Positions 33,144-41,492 of a stretch of DNA of 64,000 bases are shown one piece after another. The notes beneath the pieces were generated by a model that did not search any database, had not been told where the DNA came from, and was given only the letters and a program-made list of their open reading frames with translations. The DNA is from Geobacter sp. AOG2. GTDB taxonomy: Bacteria > Desulfobacterota > Desulfuromonadia > Geobacterales > Pseudopelobacteraceae. The stretch spans positions 2,608,158 through 2,672,157 of the forward strand of contig NZ_BLJA01000001.1 in the NCBI RefSeq assembly GCF_019972295.1. The letters run 5' to 3'. How positions within the stretch are numbered: the stretch's first letter is position 1; each line of letters begins with the position of its first letter. The translations under genes were made by a program, and so were the position numbers.

Positions 33144-33962
33144 ATGAAGCTGTTTGTGAAGCTCACCCTGACTCTGGCCCTGATCGCGGGCCTGTGCACC
33201 GCCGCCGTGGCCGGCGAACGCCTGCGCATGTCCACCACCACCTCCACGGAGAACTCCGGGCTGCTCAAGGTCCTGCTCCCGCCGTTCGAGAAAAAATACA
33301 ACTGCACCGTGGATGTCATCTCCGTCGGCACCGGCAAAGCCCTGAAACTGGGGGAAACCGGCGATGTGGACGTGGTCCTGGTGCATGCCCGCGCCCTTGA
33401 GGATGCGTTCGTGGCCGCCGGTTTCGGGGTCAACCGCCGCGATGTGATGTACAACGACTTCATCATCATCGGTCCGGCCAACGACCCGGCCAAGGTCAAA
33501 AGCGCCAAGACCGCGACCGCGGCATTCAAACTCATCGCCGCCGCCCGCGCCCCCTTCATCTCCCGCGGCGACGAATCCGGCACCCACCAGAAGGAGAAGG
33601 CGCTGTGGAAGGCGGCCGCCATGAAACCGGCCGGCTCGTGGTATGTGGAATCGGGGCAGGGCATGGGCGAGGTCATCACCATGGCTACCGAGCGGCAGGC
33701 CTACACCCTGGCCGACCGCGCCACCTACAACGCCTACCGCTCCGGCAAGACCGACCTCAAGGTCGTCTTTGAAGGGGAGAAGGGACTGTTCAACCCCTAC
33801 GGCGTCATCGCCGTCAATCCCAAGCGTTTCCCCCATGTCAAGTTCGACCTGGCCATGAAGTTCATCGAGTACATCACCGGCCCCGAGGGACAGGGGATCA
33901 TCGCCTCCTTCAGGGCCCACGGGGAACCGGTGTTCTTCCTGTACGGCCACAAGGGGCGCTAA
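33144..33962 (+). CDS. tupA: Tungstate ABC transporter substrate-binding protein
   Basis: 272 residues with a signal peptide (cleavage near A-V-A-G-E). The TupA signature M-S-T-T-T-S-T-E-N-S-G-L-L lies right after it and supplies the oxyanion-binding Thr/Ser residues; later S-R-G-D-E-S-G-T-H and E-S-G-Q-G-M-G-E complete the site. These motifs separate TupA (tungstate) from ModA/WtpA. RBS AGGAGG at 33132-33137. First gene of tupABC, behind a cofactor riboswitch. Tungstate may supply a W-containing formate dehydrogenase. Confidence 0.93.
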   Translation: MKLFVKLTLTLALIAGLCTAAVAGERLRMSTTTSTENSGLLKVLLPPFEKKYNCTVDVISVGTGKALKLGETGDVDVVLVHARALEDAFVAAGFGVNRRDVMYNDFIIIGPANDPAKVKSAKTATAAFKLIAAARAPFISRGDESGTHQKEKALWKAAAMKPAGSWYVESGQGMGEVITMATERQAYTLADRATYNAYRSGKTDLKVVFEGEKGLFNPYGVIAVNPKRFPHVKFDLAMKFIEYITGPEGQGIIASFRAHGEPVFFLYGHKGR

Positions 33963-34649
33963 GTGGGCTTTATCGCCGAATCCCTGCGCACCTCGGCGGC
34001 GCTGATCGCCACCCTCGACCCGGAGGTCTTCGCCACGGTGACGACCTCGCTGGCGGTCTCCTGCTGCGCCATCATACTGGCCGCCATGATCGGGGTTCCG
34101 GCAGGGGTCGCGGTGGGATTGCATGATTTCCCCCTGAAACGGGCGGTCGTCACCCTGCTGAACACGCTGATGGCCATGCCGACCGTCGTGGTGGGCCTGC
34201 TGCTCTACGGCATCCTGAGCCGCCAAGGCCCCTTGGGCGGCATGGGTCTTCTGTTCACGCCCACGGCCATGGTCATCGGCCAGACGCTTTTGGCGGTACC
34301 CATCGTGGCCAACTATACCGTCGGCGTCGTCCAGGGGGCCGATCCGCGTATTCTGCCCACCGCCCTGACCCTGGGCGCCAGTCCGCTCCAGGGAGTGCTG
34401 CAACTCATGCGCCAGGTCCGCTTCGGCATCATCGCCGCCCTGATCGCCGGATTCGGGCGGATCATCGCCGAAGTAGGGGTGGCCATGATGCTCGGCGGCA
34501 ACATCCGCGGCTATACCCGCACCATGACCACGGCCATCGCCCTGGAGACCAGCAAGGGCGAGTTCGCCTTCGGCCTGGCCCTGGGCATGATCCTCATGAC
34601 CGTGGCCCTGGCGATCAACCTGTTTCTCAACACGCTCCAGCAAAGGTAG
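33963..34649 (+). CDS. tupB: Tungstate ABC transporter permease
   Basis: 228 residues, about five membrane helices, starting at a GTG directly after the tupA stop codon. The permease coupling loop is recognisable as E-V-G-V-A-M-M-L-G-G-N-I (EAA-like), and T-L-G-A-S-P-L-Q-G-V-L precedes it, as in TupB/ModB. It forms the membrane channel of the TupABC importer. Confidence 0.92.
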   Translation: MGFIAESLRTSAALIATLDPEVFATVTTSLAVSCCAIILAAMIGVPAGVAVGLHDFPLKRAVVTLLNTLMAMPTVVVGLLLYGILSRQGPLGGMGLLFTPTAMVIGQTLLAVPIVANYTVGVVQGADPRILPTALTLGASPLQGVLQLMRQVRFGIIAALIAGFGRIIAEVGVAMMLGGNIRGYTRTMTTAIALETSKGEFAFGLALGMILMTVALAINLFLNTLQQR

Positions 34650-34652
34650 TCC

Positions 34653-35387
34653 GTGAACAGCATTTACCATATCAATGAACTCAAGATGGCCTTCGGGGAC
34701 CGGACCGTCCTCGACGTGCACCGCCTGACCATCGACGACAGCCGCCTCCATATCCTGACCGGGGCCAACGGAGCGGGCAAGAGCACCCTCCTGGGCCTCC
34801 TGGCGTTTTTGACCCCTCCCACCGCGGGAGAGGTCGTGTTCGACAACGTCCCGGTCCCCTGGGGCAGTCCGGCCCTGTTCAGATTGCGCCGCCAGGCCAC
34901 CTTGATGCACCAACTCCCCTACCTCTTCGCCGGCAGCGTTCAGGAGAATGTGGCCTACGGCCTGGGAGTACGCGGCATGGGCGCCACGGAGCAGCGGCAG
35001 CGGATCGCCGAGGCGCTGGCCCAGACGGGCCTGACCGGCTTCGACCGGCGCAACGCCCTCAAACTTTCCGGGGGGGAGATCCGCCGGGTGGCCATGGCGC
35101 GGGCCCTGGCCCTCAGGCCACGGGTGCTGCTCCTGGACGAACCCCTGGCCAACGTGGACCATGAAACCGCCCGGCTGCTGGAAGAGTTGATCACCTCCTT
35201 GCCGCAACAGGGGATATGCGTTATCATGACTACACACGAACCGAATCACGCGGCGCGGCTCGGCGGCACGACCATCCATCTGGTCTCCGGCCGTGTCGTG
35301 CAGGCGGACGGGGCTGCCGAAGGGCCCGTACCCGAAGCCGACTGTGCCCCGGCACGCCGGATCGCCGCGTCTGCAGTCACCTTGTGA
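34653..35387 (+). CDS. tupC: Tungstate ABC transporter ATPase
   Basis: 244 residues, GTG start three bases after tupB. Walker A G-A-N-G-A-G-K-S-T-L near residue 40, Q-loop region, signature L-S-G-G-E-I-R-R, Walker B V-L-L-L-D-E-P-L and the switch His in M-T-T-H-E. It drives tungstate import. The C-terminal 30 residues are extra and of low complexity. Confidence 0.92.
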   Translation: MNSIYHINELKMAFGDRTVLDVHRLTIDDSRLHILTGANGAGKSTLLGLLAFLTPPTAGEVVFDNVPVPWGSPALFRLRRQATLMHQLPYLFAGSVQENVAYGLGVRGMGATEQRQRIAEALAQTGLTGFDRRNALKLSGGEIRRVAMARALALRPRVLLLDEPLANVDHETARLLEELITSLPQQGICVIMTTHEPNHAARLGGTTIHLVSGRVVQADGAAEGPVPEADCAPARRIAASAVTL

Positions 35388-35416
35388 CCACACCCACCAT
35401 CATCCCGGAGGAATCC

Positions 35417-35929
35417 ATGACCACCCGTTCCGTTTCATTCGTCGCAAAATCGGGCACCGGCAAGACGACCCTGCTGGAGAAGGTTATTACCGAACTCAAG
35501 GGCCGGGGCTACCGGCTGGGGGTCATCAAACACGACGCCCACCGCTTCGATATCGATCATCCGGGCAAGGACAGCCACCGCCTGACCCAGGCCGGCGCCG
35601 ACACCATGCTGATCTCCTCGCCGGAAAAACTGGCCGTCATCAAGAAACACGACGCCTCCCCACCCATCGAGGAGTTGATCGCCACCTATTTCGGCGACGT
35701 GGACCTGGTCCTGACCGAGGGGTTCAAGAAAAGCGGCCTCCCCAAGATCGAGGTCCATCGCCGGGAGCGAAGCGATACCCTGCTCTGCCGGGGCGAGGAA
35801 CACGACCCGAGCCTTTTGGCGGTGGCCAGCGATGAACCTTTGAACCTGGACGTGCCGGTGCTGGACCTGAACAACCCTGCACAGGTGGCGGATTTCGTGG
35901 AGGAGCGGATCATCCGTGCAACTGACTGA
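35417..35929 (+). CDS. mobB: Molybdopterin-guanine dinucleotide biosynthesis adaptor protein
   Basis: 170 residues, ATG with GGAGG upstream. P-loop A-K-S-G-T-G-K-T-T-L near residue 10, then G-V-I-K-H-D-A-H and L-V-L-T-E-G-F-K, typical of MobB, a GTP-binding helper of MobA. It overlaps moaA by 14 bases. MobA itself is in the FdhD fusion 3 kb upstream. Confidence 0.92.
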   Translation: MTTRSVSFVAKSGTGKTTLLEKVITELKGRGYRLGVIKHDAHRFDIDHPGKDSHRLTQAGADTMLISSPEKLAVIKKHDASPPIEELIATYFGDVDLVLTEGFKKSGLPKIEVHRRERSDTLLCRGEEHDPSLLAVASDEPLNLDVPVLDLNNPAQVADFVEERIIRATD

Positions 35930-36896
35930 CTCCCTGGGGAGAACCATAAACTACCTGCGCCTGTCGGTGACCGACCGCTGCAACATGCGCTGTTCCTACT
36001 GCATGCCCGCAGAGGGTGTTGCCGACCAGGGGCACGACGCGGTCCTGCGCTACGAGGAGTTGCTGTTGATCGCCGAGGCCGCCGTGGGCCTGGGGATCGA
36101 GAAGATCCGCATCACCGGCGGCGAGCCGCTGGTTCGGGCCGGCATCGTGGACTTCCTCTTCCGCCTCTCCAGGATCGACGGCCTCCGCCACCTGGCCCTC
36201 ACCACCAACGGCCTCCTGCTGGAGCGAATGGCCGCCGACCTGCACGCGGCGGGGGTGCAACGCCTGAACGTCAGCCTCGACTCCCTCAATCGGGAGACCT
36301 TCGGCGCCATCACCCGGGGCGGCGATCTGGATGCGGTGCTGCGGGGACTGGATGCGGCCGAGCGGGCCGGTTTCCCGCCCCCCAAGATCAACATGGTCGT
36401 CATGGCCGGGGTCAACGACGGAGAGATCCTCGACTTTGCCGAACTGACCCGGAACCGCGGCAATTCGGTGCGTTTCATCGAATACATGCCGGTGATCAAA
36501 GATGAGGGGTGGCAACGCTACTCCATTCCCGGCGAGGAAATCCTCCGGCGCATCGCGGCGCGCTACCCGCTGGAGCACGTATGCAAGGGCGCCTATGCCG
36601 GCCCCTCGCGGGACTTCCGCATTCAGGGGGCTCAGGGGACCCTCGGCATCATTACCGCCGTGTCGGGCCACTTCTGCGAGGAATGCAACCGCATCCGGGT
36701 AACTTCCACCGGCCAGGCCAAGGGATGCCTGTTCTCCGACGACACGGCCGACCTGAAGCCCTATCTCCGGCCGCCGGACCCCGTACAACTGGCCCAGGTC
36801 CTGAAGGCGATCGTCACGGCGAAACCGGAGGGGCACCACATCACTTGCGACGGGTACGGGCACAAGAACTTTACGATGGCACAGATCGGGGGATAG
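35916..36896 (+). CDS. moaA: GTP 3',8-cyclase (molybdopterin biosynthesis)
   Basis: 326 residues. A radical-SAM enzyme with the N-terminal cluster C-N-M-R-C-S-Y-C and a second C-terminal cluster (C-E-E-C-N-R-I-R-V-T, then G-C), and the G-G-E-P-L SAM motif. It makes the first step of molybdopterin synthesis from GTP. The usual C-terminal Gly-Gly is present in Q-I-G-G. It overlaps mobB, so it is translated within the tup-mob operon. The TAG stop is the first triplet of a perfect inverted-repeat element. Confidence 0.94.
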   Translation: MQLTDSLGRTINYLRLSVTDRCNMRCSYCMPAEGVADQGHDAVLRYEELLLIAEAAVGLGIEKIRITGGEPLVRAGIVDFLFRLSRIDGLRHLALTTNGLLLERMAADLHAAGVQRLNVSLDSLNRETFGAITRGGDLDAVLRGLDAAERAGFPPPKINMVVMAGVNDGEILDFAELTRNRGNSVRFIEYMPVIKDEGWQRYSIPGEEILRRIAARYPLEHVCKGAYAGPSRDFRIQGAQGTLGIITAVSGHFCEECNRIRVTSTGQAKGCLFSDDTADLKPYLRPPDPVQLAQVLKAIVTAKPEGHHITCDGYGHKNFTMAQIGG

Positions 36897-37055
36897 CCTC
36901 CCGTGCGGTTAGTCGCGGGAAGTAATTCCGAGCTATTTTGGCCGGTGCCCAGGCGCGGCGACGCAGGTGTAGCAGGACCTACATTTAGGAGCCGCAACGA
37001 CGGCAGCGGTCAAAAGAGCCGGAATGACGAGTACGAACTAACCGCACGGGAGGCT
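36894..37055. repeat. Family-1 inverted-repeat element, copy B
   Basis: 162 bp bounded by perfect 20-bp inverted ends, TAGCCTCCCGTGCGGTTAGT and its exact reverse complement. The interior has GGCGCGGCGACGCAGG, GGAGCCGCAACGACGGCAGC and CAAAAGAGCCGGAAT, shared with copy C at 46364. It starts on the moaA stop codon, and its right end supplies the GGGAGG that serves as RBS for the MOSC gene at 37059. Confidence 0.88.
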
Positions 37056-37058
37056 AAG

Positions 37059-37508
37059 ATGGCACAGGTGGACGCCGTCTGCATCAGCGAGAAAAAAGGA
37101 GAGCGCAAGACGCCGGTCAGCCGGGTGGAATTGCGGGAAAACCACGGTATCGTGGGGGACGCCCATGCCGGCGACTGGCATCGCCAGGTGAGCCTGCTGG
37201 CCCAGGAGAGCATCGCCAAGATGCAGGCCCTGGGGCTGGACGTGCATGCGGGGGATTTTGCCGAGAACATCACCACCAGCGGTATCGAACTGGTATCGCT
37301 GCCCGTGGGGAGCCGCCTTCAGGTGGGGGAGACCCTGCTGGAGGTAACCCAGATCGGCAAGGAATGCCACACGCGCTGCGCCATCTACTACCAGGCCGGC
37401 GACTGCGTCATGCCCAAGGAAGGCATCTTCGCCAGGGTCATTACCGGCGGGGTCATTCGACCGGGGGATGGGGTGGAGGTGGTCGGGGTGGCTGATATCA
37501 CTTTATAG
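37059..37508 (+). CDS. MOSC-domain protein
   Basis: 149 residues, ATG at 37059 with GGGAGG eight bases upstream. The single MOSC domain is seen in V-E-L-R-E-N-H-G-I-V-G-D-A-H-A-G, L-A-Q-E-S-I, G-D-F-A-E-N-I-T-T-S-G-I, G-K-E-C-H-T-R-C and G-I-F-A-R-V. Such small MOSC proteins are tied to molybdenum-cofactor metabolism; a sulfur-carrier role is proposed for the family. Its stop codon TAG lies in the first unit of the 9-bp repeat array. Confidence 0.88.
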   Translation: MAQVDAVCISEKKGERKTPVSRVELRENHGIVGDAHAGDWHRQVSLLAQESIAKMQALGLDVHAGDFAENITTSGIELVSLPVGSRLQVGETLLEVTQIGKECHTRCAIYYQAGDCVMPKEGIFARVITGGVIRPGDGVEVVGVADITL

Positions 37509-37687
37509 GACTTATGGGACAAATGGGACAAATGGGACTTATAGGTCATGGGACTTATAGGTCATGGGACTCATGGGACAAATAGGACTTATGAGAGTCA
37601 TAACCCTATGAAGTCCTATATGTCCCATATGTCCCATATGTCCTATAAGTCCTATTAGTCCCATAAATCCTATAAACCCCATAAACC
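37505..37687. repeat. Large inverted array of 9-bp units, copy 2
   Basis: The left half is made of units such as AGGACTTAT, GGGACAAAT, GGGACTTAT and GGGACTCAT (with AGGTCAT interruptions). The right half is the reverse complement type: ATGTCCCAT, ATGTCCTAT, AAGTCCTAT, TAGTCCCAT, AAATCCTAT. About eight units on each side give a hairpin of some 70 bp per arm between the convergent MOSC and kinase genes. It may stop transcription from both sides. Same unit as 22929-23017. Confidence 0.92.
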
Positions 37688-37706
37688 AATCTCACCTTCC
37701 CCCACC

Positions 37707-39680
37707 CTAGGGAATCGTCACCCTGAAAGTCGTCCCCTCACCCTCCACGCTTGATACCTTGATATCCCCGCCGTGATCCTTGATGATGCCGTAGGAGATG
37801 GAGAGCCCCAGGCCGCTGCCCGCTGCCCTGGTGGTAAAGAACGGGGTGAAGATCTTTTTGAGATTTTCAGGTTTGATCCCCCTGCCGGTGTCGGAGATGC
37901 TGATCTCGCAGCCTTCCAGAGGGGCCAACCCCCTGGTGGTCAGGGTCAGGGTGCCATGGTTGTCCATGGCCTGCACGGCGTTGAGGATGAGGTTGGTGAA
38001 GACCTGCCGGAGCTGGTCCCCGTCTCCGCGAATCACGGTCAGGTTGGGGTCATACTTCCTGACCACGGTGACGGCGTCCATGGGGATCTGGTGGCCGATC
38101 TGGCCGATGATGCCGTCCAGAAGGCCGTGGATGGGCACCTCGCCCCGGTGGTGTGCCTTCTGCCGGGCGAATGCCAGCAGATTGCCCACGATCTTGGCAA
38201 TCCTGTCCACCTGCTGGCTGATGATCCCCACCTCCTCCCGGTTGGCGTGCTCGGGAGGCAGGCACATCTCCATGACCTCGATGTTGCCGCGGATAACGGC
38301 CAGGGGGTTGTTGATCTCGTGGGCCACGCCGGCGGCGATGATGCCCAGGTCGGCCAGTTTCTCCGCCTTGGCCAGATCCGCCTGGGCATCCAGGAGGAGC
38401 GCGTTCTTTTCTTCCAGCTCCGCCGTCCGCTTCTGCACCTTCTGCTCCAGGCTCCGGTTCAATATGGTGATCTCGGATTCGCGCTGGGCCAGGGCGCGGG
38501 TCATCTGGTTGAACTCACCGGCCAGATCCCCCAGTTCGTCGGCCGAGCGGAGTTCTATGCGCAGGTCTCGCTCGCCCAGGGTCACCCGGCGGGTAAGCTG
38601 TTCCAATTCCTTGATGGGATTGGCCAGATGGGTGCCGATAATGCCGGAAACGGCCAGCCCGACCAGGGAACTGACGAACAGGACCGCGACCAGGATGGAA
38701 TTGACGTTGTTCTTCAAGGCACTGTACTGCTTTTCCAACATTCCCACGTACAGGGAACCGACCACCTCGCCGCGCAGCCCCACGATCGGCTCGTAGGCGG
38801 TCAGGTACCAGTCGTTCACCACAAACGCCCGCCCGACCCACTTCCGGTTCTCCAGGATGACCCTGTTGTAGACCTCCTCGGAGAGCTGCGTACCGATGGC
38901 CCTTCTGCCGTTCGACGCCAACACGTTGGTGGCGATGCGGGTATCGCCCAGGAACAGGGTGGCGGTGCCCACGTCCTGCCCCCTGAACTTCACCCCCTCG
39001 TAGACGGTCTGCTTGATCTTGTCCACAAGGTCGTTATTGTTGTTGAGCAACTCCGCGCCGTACAACGCGCCGATGACCCGGCCCGCGCCGTCCAGCACCG
39101 GCGCCGCAGAGACCATGATCATGCCCGACCGCTCCACGAGACTCCGGGGCGGCCGGGAGTGGGGCGTGGTCACCACGTCGATACGCGCCCGGTCCGTCAG
39201 TCCCTCGCTTTCGGCGGCCAGTTGTTCGGGGGAAAGAATCGTGGTACCGGTAATGGTATTCCCCTTCAGGGCCTGGTCGATAAAGTAGACCCCGGTCGGC
39301 ACGTCGCCGAACCGGGCCGGATCATGGGCCCGGAACAGGACCCTGCCGTCCTTGTCCACGGCGGTCAGGATATCCAGATGCTTCTTGCGCAGCAGGGGGG
39401 TGAGCAGGGAGGAGATGGCCCGGCGGTCGCCGGAACGGATGGACATGGCGGCAAAGGGATTGTCGGCGGTCAATTCCAGCAGTTCGCCGATGCGGCGCAG
39501 TTCGCCGTGGTACGCTTCACGGGCCGAGTTCAGGTCGGTCCTGACCTTTTCCTGAGCCTGGCTGGTGATCTTGGCGTCGATGATGTAGAGTCCGGTGAGG
39601 GAGCAGATGAAGAAGGCGACGAACAACGGAGCCAGTGCCCCCACCGTCAGTTTGGCCCGGATGGGAAAACGCCGCGGCAT
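37707..39680 (-). CDS. Sensor histidine kinase with extracytoplasmic Cache domain
   Basis: 657 residues, start at [10 protein letters not shown], whose ATG shares one base with the regulator stop (TGATG). Two membrane spans (about 15-37 and 335-355) enclose a 300-residue Cache-type sensor with the late G-Y/V-G-S-L-Y-V-G-M pattern seen in methyl-accepting and kinase sensors. HAMP (about 357-410), a coiled coil (about 415-460), HisKA with H in G-V-A-H-E-I-N-N-P-L-A-V, and HATPase with G-S-G-L-G-L-S-I-S-Y-G follow. It belongs to the NtrB-like group that pairs with the NtrC-type regulator just upstream. Confidence 0.9.
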   Translation of the reverse strand: MPRRFPIRAKLTVGALAPLFVAFFICSLTGLYIIDAKITSQAQEKVRTDLNSAREAYHGELRRIGELLELTADNPFAAMSIRSGDRRAISSLLTPLLRKKHLDILTAVDKDGRVLFRAHDPARFGDVPTGVYFIDQALKGNTITGTTILSPEQLAAESEGLTDRARIDVVTTPHSRPPRSLVERSGMIMVSAAPVLDGAGRVIGALYGAELLNNNNDLVDKIKQTVYEGVKFRGQDVGTATLFLGDTRIATNVLASNGRRAIGTQLSEEVYNRVILENRKWVGRAFVVNDWYLTAYEPIVGLRGEVVGSLYVGMLEKQYSALKNNVNSILVAVLFVSSLVGLAVSGIIGTHLANPIKELEQLTRRVTLGERDLRIELRSADELGDLAGEFNQMTRALAQRESEITILNRSLEQKVQKRTAELEEKNALLLDAQADLAKAEKLADLGIIAAGVAHEINNPLAVIRGNIEVMEMCLPPEHANREEVGIISQQVDRIAKIVGNLLAFARQKAHHRGEVPIHGLLDGIIGQIGHQIPMDAVTVVRKYDPNLTVIRGDGDQLRQVFTNLILNAVQAMDNHGTLTLTTRGLAPLEGCEISISDTGRGIKPENLKKIFTPFFTTRAAGSGLGLSISYGIIKDHGGDIKVSSVEGEGTTFRVTIP

Positions 39681-41080
39681 CAGGGATCGACCGTATCCGT
39701 CGGAGCGGTCTGCACGCCGTACTCCTCCAGTTTCCGGTCCAGGGTCCGGCGGGCGATGTCGAGAATCTTGGCGGTCCTGCTCTTGTTGTTGCCGGTCTTG
39801 TGAAAAACCTGGAGGATATGCTCGCGCTCCACGACCTCCAGGGGGCATAGCCGCTCCACGGCCCTCGATCCGTCGGGCGGGGCGCTCTTCCAGACCGGCA
39901 GGTTCTCGGCGGTGATCACCGTGCCGCGCGCCAGGATGGCGGCCCGCTCCACGGCGTTCTCCAACTCCCTGATGTTGCCCGGCCAGGCGTAGGAGCGCAT
40001 GATATGCAGGGCCTCGGGGGTGAAGTTGACAAATTCCTTCTTCATGCGCTGGGAGATCCGGCCCAGGAAGTACCGGGCCAACGGTTCGATATCCTCGACC
40101 CGCTCACGCAGGGGCGGAAGATTGATGGCGATGACGTTCAGGCGGAAAAACAGGTCCTCCCGGAAACGCTTCTGGCGCACCTCCTCCTCCAGATCCTTGT
40201 TGGTGGCCGCCAGGAACCGGATGTCCACCGACCTGGCCTTGGTCTCCCCCACGGGGATGTAATCCCCCTCCTGCAAAACCCGCAGCAGCTTGGCCTGAAT
40301 GGCCGGACTCATGTCTCCCACCTCGTCCAGGAACAGGGTCCCGTTGTTGGCTTCCTCCAGAAGTCCCTTCTGGTGCGCCACCGCGCCGGTGAAGGCGCCT
40401 CGCACATGGCCGAAGAGCTGGCTCTCAAGCAGCGTATCGGACAGGGTCGCGCAGTTGATGGAGAGGAAACGCTGCTCCCGGCGGGGGCTCATGCTGTGGA
40501 TCAGGCCGGCGATCAACTCCTTGCCGGTCCCCGACTCCCCCAGGATCACCACGTTGGCGTCGCTCTGGGCCACCTGCACGGCCATCTCGTAGACCTGGCG
40601 GAACGCGTCGCTGTTATAGACCAGATGGCCCGACTGCGGGGACTTGCCCAACTCGTCCTTCAGGGCCGAGTTTTCCTTGAGCAACTCCTTGCGTTCCAGC
40701 ACCTTGTCCAGTATCCCGAGGATCTTCTCCTTGGGAAACGGCTTGGTGACATAGTCGTAGGCCCCCAGTTTCATGGCCTCGATGGCCGAATTGATGGAGG
40801 CAAAAGCGGTCATCATGACCACCGGGATATCAAGCTTGAGTTCCTTCACCCGCTGGAGGATTTCCAGGCCGCCCACGTCGGGCATCTTCACATCCAGGAG
40901 CAGCAGGTCGCTTTCCTCCAGCGCCCGGTGTTCCAGGACACGCATGAGGGCCTCGCCCGAGGTGAAAATCTCCACCTCAAGCCCCTGAGCGGTCAGGATC
41001 TTGTTCAGATAGCGCAATATTTCGACTTCGTCGTCGCAGATGATGACCCGCGCCTGGTACATTCCCGGCCCCCGCTCCAT
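39680..41080 (-). CDS. NtrC-family sigma-54-dependent response regulator
   Basis: 466 residues from the ATG at 41080 (GGGAGG upstream); an ATG at 41062 is an alternative. Receiver domain with Asp63 (L-L-L-L-D-V-K-M-P) and K-P-F-P; AAA+ domain with G-E-S-G-T-G-K-E, the sigma-54-contacting G-A-F-T-G-A, and F-L-D-E-V-G-D-M; C-terminal Fis-type HTH with [18 protein letters not shown]. It would activate -24/-12 promoters together with the kinase at 37.7-39.7 kb. Two sigma-54 promoters are visible in this window, but no link to them can be shown. Confidence 0.93.
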   Translation of the reverse strand: MERGPGMYQARVIICDDEVEILRYLNKILTAQGLEVEIFTSGEALMRVLEHRALEESDLLLLDVKMPDVGGLEILQRVKELKLDIPVVMMTAFASINSAIEAMKLGAYDYVTKPFPKEKILGILDKVLERKELLKENSALKDELGKSPQSGHLVYNSDAFRQVYEMAVQVAQSDANVVILGESGTGKELIAGLIHSMSPRREQRFLSINCATLSDTLLESQLFGHVRGAFTGAVAHQKGLLEEANNGTLFLDEVGDMSPAIQAKLLRVLQEGDYIPVGETKARSVDIRFLAATNKDLEEEVRQKRFREDLFFRLNVIAINLPPLRERVEDIEPLARYFLGRISQRMKKEFVNFTPEALHIMRSYAWPGNIRELENAVERAAILARGTVITAENLPVWKSAPPDGSRAVERLCPLEVVEREHILQVFHKTGNNKSRTAKILDIARRTLDRKLEEYGVQTAPTDTVDP

Positions 41081-41222
41081 CCCACCGCCTCCCGCCTCGG
41101 CAACATCATTATCTATTTTTAATATCATGGGCTTATAGTACACTGGATGAAGAAAATGGACAACCACTAGAATCGGGGGTGGCTGAAATTATTTCACCGC
41201 CCGGACGGCGTCGTTGAAGCGC

Positions 41223-41252
41223 TTGCAAAGTGGCCCCGGCTGAGTGTATAAA
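41223..41252 (+). promoter_or_regulatory. Promoter of tRNA-Sec
   Basis: TTGCAA (41223-41228), 18-base spacer, TATAAA (41247-41252), 56 bases upstream of the tRNA. Confidence 0.55.
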
Positions 41253-41307
41253 TGAGCCCTTCCTCAATCCTGTGGGCAGTATGCAGACAGCTCATCTTGG
41301 CCTTTTC

Positions 41308-41405
41308 GGAAGCACGTCGGTCGCTGGTGGGCCGCCCGGTCTTCAAAACCGGTGGGGGGGATGAGAAATCTCCCCGGTGGGTTCGATTCCCATGTGCTTC
41401 CGCCA
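41308..41405 (+). tRNA. selC: tRNA-Sec (anticodon UCA)
   Basis: 98 bases including encoded CCA. An 8-bp acceptor stem GGAAGCAC/GTGCTTCC plus discriminator G, the extended extra arm, anticodon TCA in GGTCTTCAAAACC, and T-loop TTCGATT identify selenocysteine tRNA. It supplies Sec for the formate dehydrogenase at 25.8 kb. Its last 20 bases are repeated at 45183, marking an integrated element. Confidence 0.96.
41386..41405. other. Attachment site (attL) inside selC
   Basis: ATTCCCATGTGCTTCCGCCA, the 3' end of tRNA-Sec, recurs at 45183-45201 in the same orientation with one T missing. tRNA 3' ends are classical integrase targets, and the genes between the copies look mobile. Confidence 0.75.
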
Positions 41406-41437
41406 CAGACTATCCGGCACAGTCCGATGCAGTATTT

Positions 41438-41466
41438 AAACCCACTGGAAATAGTGGGTTTTTTAT
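41438..41466 (+). terminator. Terminator after tRNA-Sec
   Basis: AAACCCACT and AGTGGGTTT form a stem with a short GGAAAT loop, followed by TTTATTG. It lies just inside the left end of the integrated element. Confidence 0.8.
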
Positions 41467-41492
41467 TGTCTGTTTGAATCGCCACCAGTAAT

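Noticed and set aside
32595-35393. A 932-codon open frame on the minus strand opposite tupABC
   Set aside because: It is the shadow of GC-rich coding on the plus strand; no domain, RBS or codon pattern of its own.
36903-37058. Open frame running through the family-1 repeat into the MOSC gene
   Set aside because: The ATG at 37059 has its own RBS and matches the start of the MOSC domain; the upstream part is repeat sequence.
37505-37687. Repeat array considered as CRISPR
   Set aside because: Units are 9 bp, adjacent and inverted, with no spacers and no cas genes.
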